Shown: piece by piece, positions 45,891-54,882 of the stretch | Numbering within the stretch: the stretch's first letter is position 1 | Layout: each line of letters starts with the position of its first letter | Origin: Deltaproteobacteria bacterium | GTDB lineage: Bacteria; Desulfobacterota; Desulfarculia; Adiutricales; Adiutricaceae | NCBI GenBank assembly: GCA_031279515.1 | Contig: JAITII010000037.1 | Coordinates: 21,818-85,817 of the forward strand | DNA length: 64,000 nt | Reading direction: 5' to 3' | Made by a program: the position numbers and the translations under genes | The notes under the pieces: generated by a model | The model's database searches: none | Told to the model about the DNA's origin: nothing | Seen by the model: the letters and a program-made list of their open reading frames with translations, nothing else

Positions 45891-47169
45891 GCCCAGAGAG
45901 CTCAAAATCCCCTACGGGAAAGATTTTGAAACTGTCCGCATAAGCCCAGACAGGAAAGTTACTGTACTGTCACCTAGCCAAAAGGGAACAAATGACTATG
46001 CCGAGGAAATGGACATACTTACCTATGCCATGAATAATCCCATAGACTCTGTGCCCTTAAGTACTCTGGCCAAGGGAAAAAAGAAAGCTGTCATCTTAAC
46101 CTCGGATCACACAAGGCCAGTTCCAAGCCATCTAACTATACCCTTATTGCTTTCCGAGCTTAGAAAAGGCTCTAAAGATATCCAAGTTACTATCTTAATA
46201 GGGGTAGGTTGCCACAGACCTTCCACTCGCGATGAGATGGTGCAAAAATTTGGTGCCGAAGTCTGTGCTAAAGAGCTAATAATAAACCACGATCCCTTAG
46301 ATGATTCTATGCTTTGTAGCTTAGGTGCGCTCCCCTCCGGCGGGGAGCTTAGCTTAAACCGCCTGGCCTTGGAAACAGAGCTTCTCTTAGCCGACGGATT
46401 TATAGAGCCCCATCAGTTCGCAGGCTTTAGCGGAGGCCGCAAAAGCGTCCTTCCTGGGATAGCCGCCTTCAAAACAGTCCTAGCCAGTCACAATGCCGAG
46501 TTCACAGTCCACCCCAAGGCCCGGCCCGGATCTCTAGATGGTAACCCCTTTCAAGAGGACATGGTCTATGCCGCCAGAAAGGCAGGCCTTGCTTTTATTT
46601 TAAATGTCACCCTTACACAGGACAAACGAATATCCAATGCCTTTGCCGGAGATATGCTTGCAGCCCATCTAAAGGGCTGCGAGTATGTCTTAAAAGAGTC
46701 CAGCGTCAAGGCCGTCCCGGCCCCCATAGTCATAACCTCCAATGGGGGTTACCCTTTGGACCAAAATATCTACCAGTCCACCAAATCCATCATGGCGGCA
46801 GACCTTATTTGCCAGGAGGGCGGAGTCATCATAGCCGTAAACGAGTGTATAGACGGTCACGGCTCAGAGTCTTTTCTCCAAAGCTTTATAGGTGCCCCGT
46901 CTCTTTCTGCCCTCTTAAAAGAGATAGAAAGCCGCAGCCGGGATGAGACTATCCCGGACCAGTGGGTAATTCAGCTCACAGCCTCTATCCTTATTAGAAG
47001 AAAGGTCATCATGGTAACCAAGGCCCCTGGCAAGTACGTACAGGCTTTGGGCATGGAGAAATGCAGCTCACTAGAGGAGGCTCTTGGGCTTTCAGAGAAG
47101 ATTATCAAAGACCCTTTGGCCCCCATAACTGTTCTTCCCAATGCTGTAGCTGTGGTTATTAGCCCCTAA
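45880..47169 (+). CDS. larA: Nickel-pincer lactate racemase LarA
   Basis: The 429-residue enzyme interconverts D- and L-lactate using a nickel pincer nucleotide. DHTRP is at residues 76-80 and GCHRP at 110-114, and EPHQFAGFSGGRKSVLPG covers 177-193. The four residues known in Lactiplantibacillus LarA (His108, His174, Lys184, His200) correspond to His112, His178, Lys188 and His204 here with a constant shift of four. The active site is therefore intact. ATG at 45880 has GAGGGG upstream; a TTG 6 nt earlier is less likely. Cofactor genes larB, larC and larE are not in this window. Other DUF2088 enzymes racemise related 2-hydroxy acids, so the exact substrate is inferred from the operon. Confidence 0.92.
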   Translation: MTFEPRELKIPYGKDFETVRISPDRKVTVLSPSQKGTNDYAEEMDILTYAMNNPIDSVPLSTLAKGKKKAVILTSDHTRPVPSHLTIPLLLSELRKGSKDIQVTILIGVGCHRPSTRDEMVQKFGAEVCAKELIINHDPLDDSMLCSLGALPSGGELSLNRLALETELLLADGFIEPHQFAGFSGGRKSVLPGIAAFKTVLASHNAEFTVHPKARPGSLDGNPFQEDMVYAARKAGLAFILNVTLTQDKRISNAFAGDMLAAHLKGCEYVLKESSVKAVPAPIVITSNGGYPLDQNIYQSTKSIMAADLICQEGGVIIAVNECIDGHGSESFLQSFIGAPSLSALLKEIESRSRDETIPDQWVIQLTASILIRRKVIMVTKAPGKYVQALGMEKCSSLEEALGLSEKIIKDPLAPITVLPNAVAVVISP

Positions 47170-47216
47170 GGGGCAAAAAGGAAATGAGAAAATTTTTTTC
47201 TTACAGTAGAAAAATT

Positions 47217-48146
47217 TTACTTAATTGTTATCCTGGCTAATCTATGGGCAATATAGGGCCTTAGGGTCAACTTAGAGCAAAGCTCTAAGCAATAAGGGCC
47301 TTCGCCCAAAAGATCCCTACTTACAGTAACTTTTGTAGGGGAAAAGACAAAAGACAGGGGACGATGTAAGACCCTAGCGTCATCTAAGGGATGGGGCTTA
47401 GAAAAGGGCTTTATCACAAGCTGCCCGCCACCTTTTAAGTACTCTAGTATCACCAGGGCTTTTAGCTTTACCACCTTACCTTCTGGGCTAAAGCCTAAGG
47501 AATTACTGTCGGCGCAGACCCCCAAAGCCTCGGGGTCAAAAGCTTCCATGGGGCCTAAAGGTGTCTCAACTTTTACGGGCACCTTAGGTTCCACGCTTTG
47601 CAGCATCCCTTGGGGATAGAGAGAAAACCCTGCTCCCACCTTGACCATCCCGGATGAAAGGGGCAGGCTAAGGTTCTCCCCTGGCCACAGGGTAACGCTC
47701 CTTATGCTCCCCTCGGGATAAAAAGCTATGCCGCTGGCCAAAATATTAAAGGCGCCAAAAGACAATTTTAAAGGTATTGGGCTTAAAAGCTTGCGCTCAT
47801 CTTTTTCACTCCAGAACCCGGAAAGCCTTCCATCTAAGGGAAAGAGTCTTTTCAAGGCCCCGTTTTCATAAAAGGAGAGCTTTTCAGCTGGAAGCTTTTT
47901 CCCCAAGGGCGTGGGCACCTCTGTGACATTTAATAGTCTTAAGCTCTTTAAGGCCCCGGACTCATAAAAAACCACCCCTGGGGCATACTTTTTGCGGGCA
48001 TCATCGTAGACATAGTTGGGGACCAGGGGTCCCAAGGGGGTATCTATTAAGATCTCTTTGGATAACATTAAGGATCTAAGAGCCCCTGAGGGGTAGTATT
48101 CTGCGGAAACTACAGCCTCGTTGCGCTCTGGGTAAGGTCTAATCAT
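47217..48146 (-). CDS. MORN-like repeat protein, last gene of the nif operon
   Basis: The 309-residue protein consists of at least five related units of the type (F/Y)Y-x-x-G-(A/S)-(L/I)-(K/R)-S-(L/V): YYPSGALRSL, FYESGALKSL, FYENGALKRL, FYPEGSIRSV, LYPQGMLQSV. A weaker one is FSPEGKVVKL. Several are followed by a TPLGP-type turn. This resembles MORN/YwqK-like beta-hairpin repeats. There is no signal peptide or membrane segment. It overlaps the anfO-like gene by 8 nt at the end of the nif transcript, so co-expression with nitrogenase is expected. No nif function is known for such a protein. A scaffold or antitoxin-like role are both possible. Confidence 0.75.
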   Translation of the reverse strand: MIRPYPERNEAVVSAEYYPSGALRSLMLSKEILIDTPLGPLVPNYVYDDARKKYAPGVVFYESGALKSLRLLNVTEVPTPLGKKLPAEKLSFYENGALKRLFPLDGRLSGFWSEKDERKLLSPIPLKLSFGAFNILASGIAFYPEGSIRSVTLWPGENLSLPLSSGMVKVGAGFSLYPQGMLQSVEPKVPVKVETPLGPMEAFDPEALGVCADSNSLGFSPEGKVVKLKALVILEYLKGGGQLVIKPFSKPHPLDDARVLHRPLSFVFSPTKVTVSRDLLGEGPYCLELCSKLTLRPYIAHRLARITIK

Positions 48147-48765
48147 GGCATTTGCCCTCGGGGAAGATATTTACAAGGACCCCTCCTTTAACGTCCTTAG
48201 AATCCCAGGAAAGCTTCCGGTTTTTCAATTCTAAAGGTAACCAGGGCGGGAGGTGATCGTAGATAATTTTCAGCTCTAAAAACTTTCGACTATCCATAAA
48301 GGGCCTTAAGATCTTTTTGGTAGTGAGCTCAGGAAAGGCATTTAGGGTCTCAGAGATATTTAAGAAATATTTTCCAGAGCCCTCTTCCATCTCATAAGGG
48401 GCCTTGGGGATTAGCTCTTCTTCTTCCGGGGCGCTTAAGTGCTCCACTACCCCGTCTAGGACGTCTACATTAAACTCTTCCAATTGGTACAGGCTAAAGC
48501 CGGCCCTAGTTAAAACGTCACGGCTTATCCCAGGAAAGCCTTTAGCTATTATGGCCACAGCCCCTTGTAAAAGCTTAATAAGCTCTACCAACTTTTGGCG
48601 CATCTGGCAAAGTCCCAAGCTACCAGAAAAGTTAAAGTCCATTGTATTGTATAAAACCCATGCCCCCTCTTCTTTTTTGCACAAAGAAAACTCGATAGCT
48701 TTAGTAATCTCCTCTAGCATTCCGTCTGCGCCTTGGGCTACGGCTATGATTACATGGTCTGGCAC
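48139..48765 (-). CDS. AnfO-like nitrogenase-associated protein
   Basis: The 208-residue protein matches the pattern I know for AnfO, first described downstream of the iron-only nitrogenase genes. An N-terminal domain contains LVELIKLLQGAVAIIAKGFP and ISRDVLTRAGFSLYQLEEF. The C-terminal domain contains KYFLNISETLNAFPELTTKK, ILRPFMDSRKFLELKIIYDH and LPPWLPLEL, where AnfO has SKQILLPFL and a LEI-C-HVPPW block. The start is GTG at 48765 with AGGTGA upstream, overlapping nifV(alpha) by 16 nt. No anf- or vnf-type structural genes are present, so the partner here should be the Mo enzyme. Function is unknown. Confidence 0.75.
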   Translation of the reverse strand: MPDHVIIAVAQGADGMLEEITKAIEFSLCKKEEGAWVLYNTMDFNFSGSLGLCQMRQKLVELIKLLQGAVAIIAKGFPGISRDVLTRAGFSLYQLEEFNVDVLDGVVEHLSAPEEEELIPKAPYEMEEGSGKYFLNISETLNAFPELTTKKILRPFMDSRKFLELKIIYDHLPPWLPLELKNRKLSWDSKDVKGGVLVNIFPEGKCHD

Positions 48766-49640
48766 GAGTCACCTAAAAAAGTAATGTCGCTAGCTTTTGA
48801 GCTTACTAGGCTTTTTAAAAATTCTTCTCGCACAAAATATGGCCTGTACTCCTCTTCTAAGCTCATTGCCTGTTGGGAATTAATGTCTAGGGACAAAAAG
48901 GGGGAGCTTTCCGCCATTTGGACAAATCCGTAGAGCGAGGCATTTCCTGCCCGCTCCCCAATACCAGCTAGTGTTGTATCCACATAATCTGCTCCGTACT
49001 GGGCTGCAATTAAACTATTGGCATTGGCAAGGCCTAGGTCATTATGCGCGTGGAATTCCACAGTAAAGCCCCTGGTTTTAAAGAGCTCTACTAAAAGTAA
49101 AGTGCGCCCTGGGGTAAGGACCCCCACAGTATCGGAAAGCCGCACGTACTTTACTCCAATGCCTTCCAAATAATCCATTACCCAATCCAATCTCGTTTTT
49201 TCTGCCCTGGACACGTCCTCTAAACCAATGGATACCTGGCTGCCGGATTCTTTTATGAGCAAAGCGCCCTTTTTCAAGATTAGGCAAGCCTTTAAGAGAT
49301 TAAGCTTTAATTTTTGGTGAAGTTGTCTATCAGTAATAGGAAAGCAAATATGGACGATACCTTTAAAGACATTAAGAGTTGCCTCTATATCCTTTAACAT
49401 TAATCTGTTCCACACCACAAGTTGGGCATTTTTAATAATTGCACCTACTACCTTCAAGGTCTCAGCCTCAAAAGAGCTCATATTGGGGGAAAAGAGCTCT
49501 ATTTTAGAGACCCCGGATCTATCCAACTGCATAGCTAGGCTCTCTTTCATCTTCAGGGAAAAAGTGAGCCCTGGGGTCTGTTGGCCGTCCCTTAAGGTGG
49601 TATCCACTATGGAAATCTTGCGTTTCATCATTTTAAGCAT
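48750..49640 (-). CDS. nifV-alpha: Homocitrate synthase alpha part (split NifV)
   Basis: The 296-residue product is the TIM-barrel half of homocitrate synthase: KISIVDTTLRDGQQTPGLTFS at the N-terminus with the DTTLRDG motif and metal-binding Asp. GVKYVRLSDTVGVLTPGR and VEFHAHNDLGLANANSLIAA carry the HxHxxxG metal site, and GERAGNASL follows. The C-terminal accessory part is missing from this protein and is encoded separately just upstream (nifV-omega). The two together would make homocitrate for FeMo-cofactor from acetyl-CoA and 2-oxoglutarate. The same split occurs in Clostridium pasteurianum. The start lies 9 nt after nifV-omega. Confidence 0.9.
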   Translation of the reverse strand: MLKMMKRKISIVDTTLRDGQQTPGLTFSLKMKESLAMQLDRSGVSKIELFSPNMSSFEAETLKVVGAIIKNAQLVVWNRLMLKDIEATLNVFKGIVHICFPITDRQLHQKLKLNLLKACLILKKGALLIKESGSQVSIGLEDVSRAEKTRLDWVMDYLEGIGVKYVRLSDTVGVLTPGRTLLLVELFKTRGFTVEFHAHNDLGLANANSLIAAQYGADYVDTTLAGIGERAGNASLYGFVQMAESSPFLSLDINSQQAMSLEEEYRPYFVREEFLKSLVSSKASDITFLGDSCQTM

Positions 49641-49649
49641 CTTTACAAA

Positions 49650-50462
49650 CTATAGCATATTAGCTAGCACAAGTAGCTCATCATCAGTTAGACCGCGCTC
49701 TAGTTCCAAAGCCTTTTCCTTTACCATTTTAAGAAGTCGGCACATAAGAGTTTCTGTAAGCTCCAGCCCCAACCTTTTGGCCTTGAGCCTTAGACTACTT
49801 TTGCCGCTGAAGTAGCCTGTGGCCAGAAATCTTTTGCATCCCACCAGCTCCGGGGCAAAGGGCTCGTAGAGATAGGGGTCCTTTAAGATGCCGTCGACGT
49901 GGATCCCAGATTCCACAGCAAAGATTGCCTCACCTATGACTGGCTTGAAGCTATCTATCTTGGAACCAGTAAAGAGTGTAGCCAGTGCCTTTAACTTTGA
50001 AAACTCCTCTCCCCCTTGCAAAGGGAGCCTCCCTAAGGCGTGGAGCATCATCTTTAGCTCTTCTAAAACAGGAAGTCCCCCTATCCCTCCAAAGGAACAG
50101 ATGACCCCATGACCCCCCTCTTCCAGCCAAGCCGCAGCCAAGGCGGTGGCACAATGGTATTTATTACCAAAGATAATCTCACTGGGCTCCAAATCCCGCA
50201 AATCTTTAAAAAGCCTTTGGTAGTTAAAGAAAAGCGCGTCGTCAAAACCGCTTAAAGAGCCATCAAGCTTTCTATCTAATAAGTCGCCCCTGGCACTTGT
50301 TACTCCCAAGCGCCCCATAAGCCATTGCCATAGCTCAGAATTTTTGTTCACCTCCCTAGGATTTATCTTTTGGTACAGCGGCAGTGAGCCGTCCAATAAG
50401 AGCGGGGGCTCTCCCTTGGGGCTCTGGGGATCTAGCTTTAAAACATTTATATTACTTTCCAT
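49650..50462 (-). CDS. nifV-omega: Homocitrate synthase omega part (split NifV)
   Basis: The 270-residue protein corresponds to the C-terminal communication/regulatory part of homocitrate synthase plus a barrel-like remnant. YHCATALAAAWLEEGGHGVI with CSFGGIGGLPVLEELKMML resembles the end of the barrel. GEAIFAVESGIHVDGILKDP, LYEPFAPELVG and SGKSSLRLKAKRLGLELTE are typical of the C-terminal domain. It lacks the DTTLRDG active-site strand, which is on the partner gene. The start codon directly follows the nifN-B stop, so it is translationally coupled. Gene order omega then alpha is as in Clostridium pasteurianum. Confidence 0.87.
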   Translation of the reverse strand: MESNINVLKLDPQSPKGEPPLLLDGSLPLYQKINPREVNKNSELWQWLMGRLGVTSARGDLLDRKLDGSLSGFDDALFFNYQRLFKDLRDLEPSEIIFGNKYHCATALAAAWLEEGGHGVICSFGGIGGLPVLEELKMMLHALGRLPLQGGEEFSKLKALATLFTGSKIDSFKPVIGEAIFAVESGIHVDGILKDPYLYEPFAPELVGCKRFLATGYFSGKSSLRLKAKRLGLELTETLMCRLLKMVKEKALELERGLTDDELLVLANML

Positions 50463-53261
50463 TCATGCGCCCTTTTCATTTACCACCGCCTCGGGGCCTG
50501 TCTCTTCTAAGCTGCCTAAGGCTTTCGGGCACTTTTTTACGCCCTCTAAATTAAGTATTTCTGCTGCCTTAAGGACAGCTCCGTCAACGCTCTCATGCAA
50601 GCTGATAGGGCGGACACCAGCATCTCTGAGCTTTTCTAAAGGTGACTCGCCTATCCTTAAAGCAACTACTGCATGGCAGTCCCTTATTCCCTCTACTATT
50701 TTCTGGATACTCCCTGGAACTTTTACCCCTCTCCCACAAGGGCCCCCGCAGCCAGAGACGCCCTCTAAGATCCTGCGGTGCTCTAAAAGACGAATGCCTC
50801 TGCCGTCTGACTCGTAGATATAGGCCCTTTCAGCCTGACCGAAGTGGCTATCTATCATGACCCCACTTTTAGAGACCACGGCAATCCTATACATAGTCCC
50901 TTTAGCCTCGCTGGTAAAGGATAGCTCCATGGGAGAAATACTTTTGCCCTTTTCCATAAAATCGCCAAGTAGTCCTACTGCGTCGGCTCGGCATTGCCGG
51001 CAATGTGCCATTTGGGGTAGATGGGCTCCGCAGACCCACCGGAGTTGGTCCAGCTCTTTAGGCGAGGGAACGGAAATACTTTCAAAAGGCGTCCCTTTAA
51101 CTGGTATGAGGGGCATGATATTCAAGATATCCGCCCCAGCCTCACTTACCTTTTTTGAAAGGTCCGGGATCTCACTTTCATTTATTCCCTTTAAAAAGAC
51201 ACAATTTACCTTCACCACCATACCCAAGGCCTTTGCTGCCTTGATGCCGGAAAGCCCATTGGAGATTAATAGCTTAGCTGCCGCCTTTCCTTTAAAGGTT
51301 TCCCCAAAAAAGTTAACGTAAGAGTAGATTTTCTCACCTACTTCCGGATTTATGGCATTTAAGGTGACTGTAATATGCCTTAACCCCAGGCTATAAAGAT
51401 CAGCCGCAAAAAAGGGAAGCATAAGGCCATTGGTGGAAAGACACAAGGTGATATCTTTATCTTCGCATTCAAGCAGCTCCAAAAAAGAGAAAAGCGCCTC
51501 TGGATTTGCCAAAGACTCTCCTGGGCCGGCAATGCCCACTACCTTTAGATTAGGAAGCCTTTTTCTAGTCTCTCTAAATTTTTCCATGGCCTCCAGGGGG
51601 CTTAATACCTTGGAGCAGAGCCCTGGCCTGGACTCATTGGGGCAATCTGAATCTTTTGCGCAATAGTTGCATTTGATATTGCAAAGCGGGGCTATGGGAA
51701 GATGCAGCCTGGCATAAGATCTAGCAGCGTTGAAGGTGAAGCAGGGGTGCTCTAAGGTCTTTTGCCTTAGCTTATAGTCATCTGCCCCTTGTACGCCAAA
51801 GGCCCTTAGGTTTTGTCCTATCTTGGGCACAAAAGGATGCACCAAAGGATTTTCTAATATTTTTTGCCCACCATTTGTTTGCGCTTGCGCCTCTTGATAA
51901 TAATAGCTAGCTGCTGCCTTGGCCCGAAAAGATCCCTCTTCAGAGCTTATGAGCTCATTTACTAGCCTATCTAAAAGGATGATGGAGCCGCTATAACCAA
52001 AGGTGCGCACCCTCTGGCCGCCCACGTGGTCATGGATAGGAAAAGTTGTCCGCACCAGGGGTACCCCTAGTCTCTTGGCCATCCTCCTGGCCTCAGAAGA
52101 TCCCACCAAGAGGTTTATGTCCAATTGCCGCGCCTTTTCCTCTATCAAAGAATAATCCGCGTCGTCATAGACTTTTACCTCTCCGGCAAAAATATTGTCC
52201 GATAGGGGTACAAGCTTTTCCCTTAAAGCCAAAGAAAACCCTTTGCATTTGGAGCCCGTGGCACAAAGGGGTGTAACAATGCCGTTTTCAGCGTTAAGCT
52301 GAGCTATGGAAAGGACAAAGTCGGGATCCCCCATGACAGCAGCGCGCCCCAGCGCGCTGTACTTATGGGAGTCCCCCATGGCATCCATATAGCGGCCGCG
52401 GGCATCTTTTAGCCTTTTTGAGATAGCGCCTCCAAGTGAGGCTATCTTTTCAGCAAACTCGTCGGAAGCTAAAAGTCCCACGGGAGGGGCAAGGCGAATA
52501 AGAGGGACGCTATAGGCCTTTTGCAAAAAGGCCCCCGGAGAGTCGCCCTCTGGGCAGAAGGCTGAAAGCTCAATAGTAGCCCTAGCCCCTGCCATCTTAA
52601 TTATTTTTTCAATACTTGTTCCCTCTTGTGGAAGCCTACTGTAGACAGGATTATAGGCCCCGTCGAGGTTAGAGGATATATCGGGAAAGAGGGTATAGTC
52701 TAGCCCGCTATCAGTTAAGAAGTTTTTGATAGCCCTGGTATCTGCCGGACTTGCCGGCCCTAATATGACATTTATGCCGTCGTGGGCACTTTGGTCCAAA
52801 GGAAGCTGGCTCAAAATGGAGTAAAGCCCCTTCCACCAGCCCTCGAAATGGGTGCCCCCATAACCCGGCGCTGCTACAGAGATAATCCTGGCCTTAATGT
52901 CACCCCTTTTTTCTCTGTACTTACGGAGGATATTTGGCACGTCCTCTCCTATAGTCTCAGCTAAGCAGGTGGTGGCAACGGCTATCAAAGAAGGGTCGTA
53001 GAGCTTTATAAGATTATCCAATCCCTTTATGAGATTGGCTTCTCCACCAAATACCGTCCCCTCTTCCGACAGAGACGATGAGGCTATGTCCACCGGCTCA
53101 TTGTAATGGGTGGCCATGTGCCTTCTAATATATGTGCTGCAGCCCTGGGAACCGTGCAGAAGGCTCATGGCGCGGGCTACTCCGTAAAAGGCCGTAACTA
53201 CTCCCATGGGAAGACACATCTTGCAAGGGTCTTGGGTTATGTTGACGAGGTTTTCTCCCAT
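50463..53261 (-). CDS. nifN-B: NifN-NifB fusion with C-terminal NifX-like domain
   Basis: The product of about 932 residues joins three modules. Residues 1-430 are NifN, the cofactor scaffold subunit (ITQDPCKMCLPMGVV, LLHGSQGCSTYIRRH, ATTCLAETIGED). Residues 500-780 are NifB, a radical SAM enzyme that makes NifB-co: CNIKCNYC near residues 527-534 is its CxxxCxxC cluster site, and GIAGPGESLANPEAL follows. Residues 790-900 are a dinitrogenase iron-molybdenum cofactor-binding (NifX/NafY-like) domain (GVMIDSHFGQAERAYIYESD). A NifN-B fusion is known from clostridia. I chose ATG at 53261; a TTG at 53279 is also in frame. No separate nifB or nifX is in the window. Confidence 0.95.
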   Translation of the reverse strand: MGENLVNITQDPCKMCLPMGVVTAFYGVARAMSLLHGSQGCSTYIRRHMATHYNEPVDIASSSLSEEGTVFGGEANLIKGLDNLIKLYDPSLIAVATTCLAETIGEDVPNILRKYREKRGDIKARIISVAAPGYGGTHFEGWWKGLYSILSQLPLDQSAHDGINVILGPASPADTRAIKNFLTDSGLDYTLFPDISSNLDGAYNPVYSRLPQEGTSIEKIIKMAGARATIELSAFCPEGDSPGAFLQKAYSVPLIRLAPPVGLLASDEFAEKIASLGGAISKRLKDARGRYMDAMGDSHKYSALGRAAVMGDPDFVLSIAQLNAENGIVTPLCATGSKCKGFSLALREKLVPLSDNIFAGEVKVYDDADYSLIEEKARQLDINLLVGSSEARRMAKRLGVPLVRTTFPIHDHVGGQRVRTFGYSGSIILLDRLVNELISSEEGSFRAKAAASYYYQEAQAQTNGGQKILENPLVHPFVPKIGQNLRAFGVQGADDYKLRQKTLEHPCFTFNAARSYARLHLPIAPLCNIKCNYCAKDSDCPNESRPGLCSKVLSPLEAMEKFRETRKRLPNLKVVGIAGPGESLANPEALFSFLELLECEDKDITLCLSTNGLMLPFFAADLYSLGLRHITVTLNAINPEVGEKIYSYVNFFGETFKGKAAAKLLISNGLSGIKAAKALGMVVKVNCVFLKGINESEIPDLSKKVSEAGADILNIMPLIPVKGTPFESISVPSPKELDQLRWVCGAHLPQMAHCRQCRADAVGLLGDFMEKGKSISPMELSFTSEAKGTMYRIAVVSKSGVMIDSHFGQAERAYIYESDGRGIRLLEHRRILEGVSGCGGPCGRGVKVPGSIQKIVEGIRDCHAVVALRIGESPLEKLRDAGVRPISLHESVDGAVLKAAEILNLEGVKKCPKALGSLEETGPEAVVNEKGA

Positions 53262-53279
53262 AAAATTACCGAAAATCAA

Positions 53280-53335
53280 ACTAGATCTTAACTAGAAAGA
53301 ATATCAAACTAGATCTTAACTAGATCTTAACTAGA
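53280..53335. repeat. Short direct repeats upstream of nifN-B
   Basis: ACTAGATCTTAACTAGA occurs three times, at 53280-53296, 53308-53324 and 53319-53335. The first two copies also share the preceding ATCAA, forming a 28-bp tandem duplication, and the last two overlap with an 11-bp step. The block sits in the nifE-nifN-B gap, just upstream of the chosen start. Confidence 0.75.
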
Positions 53336-53412
53336 GGGAAATAAGAAAGCGGATTAAATCTAAAAAAAGATTTAATTTTTTAAGCTGGCTTTTGGCAAAA
53401 GAGGCAATAAAA

Positions 53413-54774
53413 TTAGCTCCAGATCCCCAAAGAGGGCTTTTTCCTCAAGTGAGCCCACACCGGACTATTTATGGAAAGGTTAATCTCTTTAGTAAAATTT
53501 ACTGCGCCGGTGAAGCCTGAAAGGGGGATCTTCCTTTCATGGTTATGATCGCAGAAGGCAATACCCAATTTGTACGCCAGGGGCCTTTCCTTTACCCCTC
53601 CCACCAAAATGTCGGCCCCTTTTTGCCGCATAAAGGATTCCAGTTCCGAGGGATTAGCGTCGTCTAAGATGACTGTACCTTTAGAGGCTAAAGACGCTAT
53701 GACTTCATAGTCCTCGCTGGTGCCCGTTTGCGTACCCACGAGTACGGTCTCCATGCCCAGCTCTTCAAATTGCCGCATAAGCGAAATGGCTTTAAAGCCT
53801 CCTCCAACAAAGATGGCTGCTTTCTTACCCTTTAACTTAGGTAAATACGGGCTAAGTTCCCTTTGGGCCTTTTCCGTCTCCCTGTGGCACAAGATAGCCG
53901 CTTTGCGGCGCACTTCTTTAGAGCCTATTAGATCGGCTATCTTCAAAAGAGCGCTCTTTGTATCTGCTAGGCCAAAAAAACTCGCCTTGATAAAGGGGAT
54001 GTCAAAGCTTTCTTCCATGCCCTTAGCTAGATACATCATAGAGCCAGCACATTGGACTACATTTAATAAGGCTCCAAGGGATCTTCTTAAAGAGGCGCAA
54101 GTGGAGTCCCCGGTAAAGGTAGTAACTACCGGAACCCCTATCTCTTTAAGGTAATTTCCGATGATCCAAGCCTCTCCGGCTAGGTTATAATCGCCTAAGA
54201 TATTTACCCCGAACTTCTCTTTTGGGACCTCTGGCTCGCGGCTTATGAGCTTCATAATAGCCTCGGAAGCCAACCTATAGCCCATGGCCTTGTGTCCTGC
54301 AAACCCTGGGGCTTTGACGTTAATAACCCTTATGCCATATTGGCTTTCCGCCTTACGGCAGACAGCTTCAACGTCATCTCCTATGACGCCCACTAAGCAG
54401 GTGGAATAGATAAAGATTAAAGGGGGTTGGTATTTTTCCACTATCTCCCTTACGGCCGCCTCTAGCTTTTCCGCACCTCCGAAGACTACGTCTTTTTCCT
54501 TCAAATCCGTAGAAAAACTGTGACGATACAGTTGTGAGCCGCTGGACAAACTCCCCCTGATATCCCAGGTGTAGCTGGCGCAACCTATGGGACCATGGAC
54601 CAGGTGAAAGGCATCAGTTATTGGGTTTAGAACCACCCTTGCGCCACAAAATACGCAGGCCCTCTGGCTCACAGCCCCGGATACTGAGTTCTTACCGCAG
54701 GATACTCTGCTACGTGCCTCTTTTCCTTTAAAGGCAATGGAACTTAGCCTATCTTCTAGGATCTTTAGGGTCAT
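53413..54774 (-). CDS. nifE: Nitrogenase FeMo-cofactor scaffold subunit NifE
   Basis: The 453-residue NifD homologue forms the NifEN scaffold with the NifN part of the fusion. RACVFCGARVVLNPITDAFH, LVHGPIGCASYTWD and YSTCLVGVIGDD hold the three cysteines for its 4Fe-4S site. NVKAPGFAGHKAMGYRLA is NifE-like and differs from the NifD SQSxGHH motif, so this is not a second NifD. It lies 108 nt after nifK and 151 nt before nifN-B. Confidence 0.95.
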   Translation of the reverse strand: MTLKILEDRLSSIAFKGKEARSRVSCGKNSVSGAVSQRACVFCGARVVLNPITDAFHLVHGPIGCASYTWDIRGSLSSGSQLYRHSFSTDLKEKDVVFGGAEKLEAAVREIVEKYQPPLIFIYSTCLVGVIGDDVEAVCRKAESQYGIRVINVKAPGFAGHKAMGYRLASEAIMKLISREPEVPKEKFGVNILGDYNLAGEAWIIGNYLKEIGVPVVTTFTGDSTCASLRRSLGALLNVVQCAGSMMYLAKGMEESFDIPFIKASFFGLADTKSALLKIADLIGSKEVRRKAAILCHRETEKAQRELSPYLPKLKGKKAAIFVGGGFKAISLMRQFEELGMETVLVGTQTGTSEDYEVIASLASKGTVILDDANPSELESFMRQKGADILVGGVKERPLAYKLGIAFCDHNHERKIPLSGFTGAVNFTKEINLSINSPVWAHLRKKPSLGIWS

Positions 54775-54882
54775 TTTATGCCTTTTTTACCCGTTTTTTT
54801 GGGCGCCTTCTAAAATAAAAATACAAAAGCTCTATAACCAAAAGTGAGAAAAAAACCATAGACTTGCTTTTGTTAGCATCTT

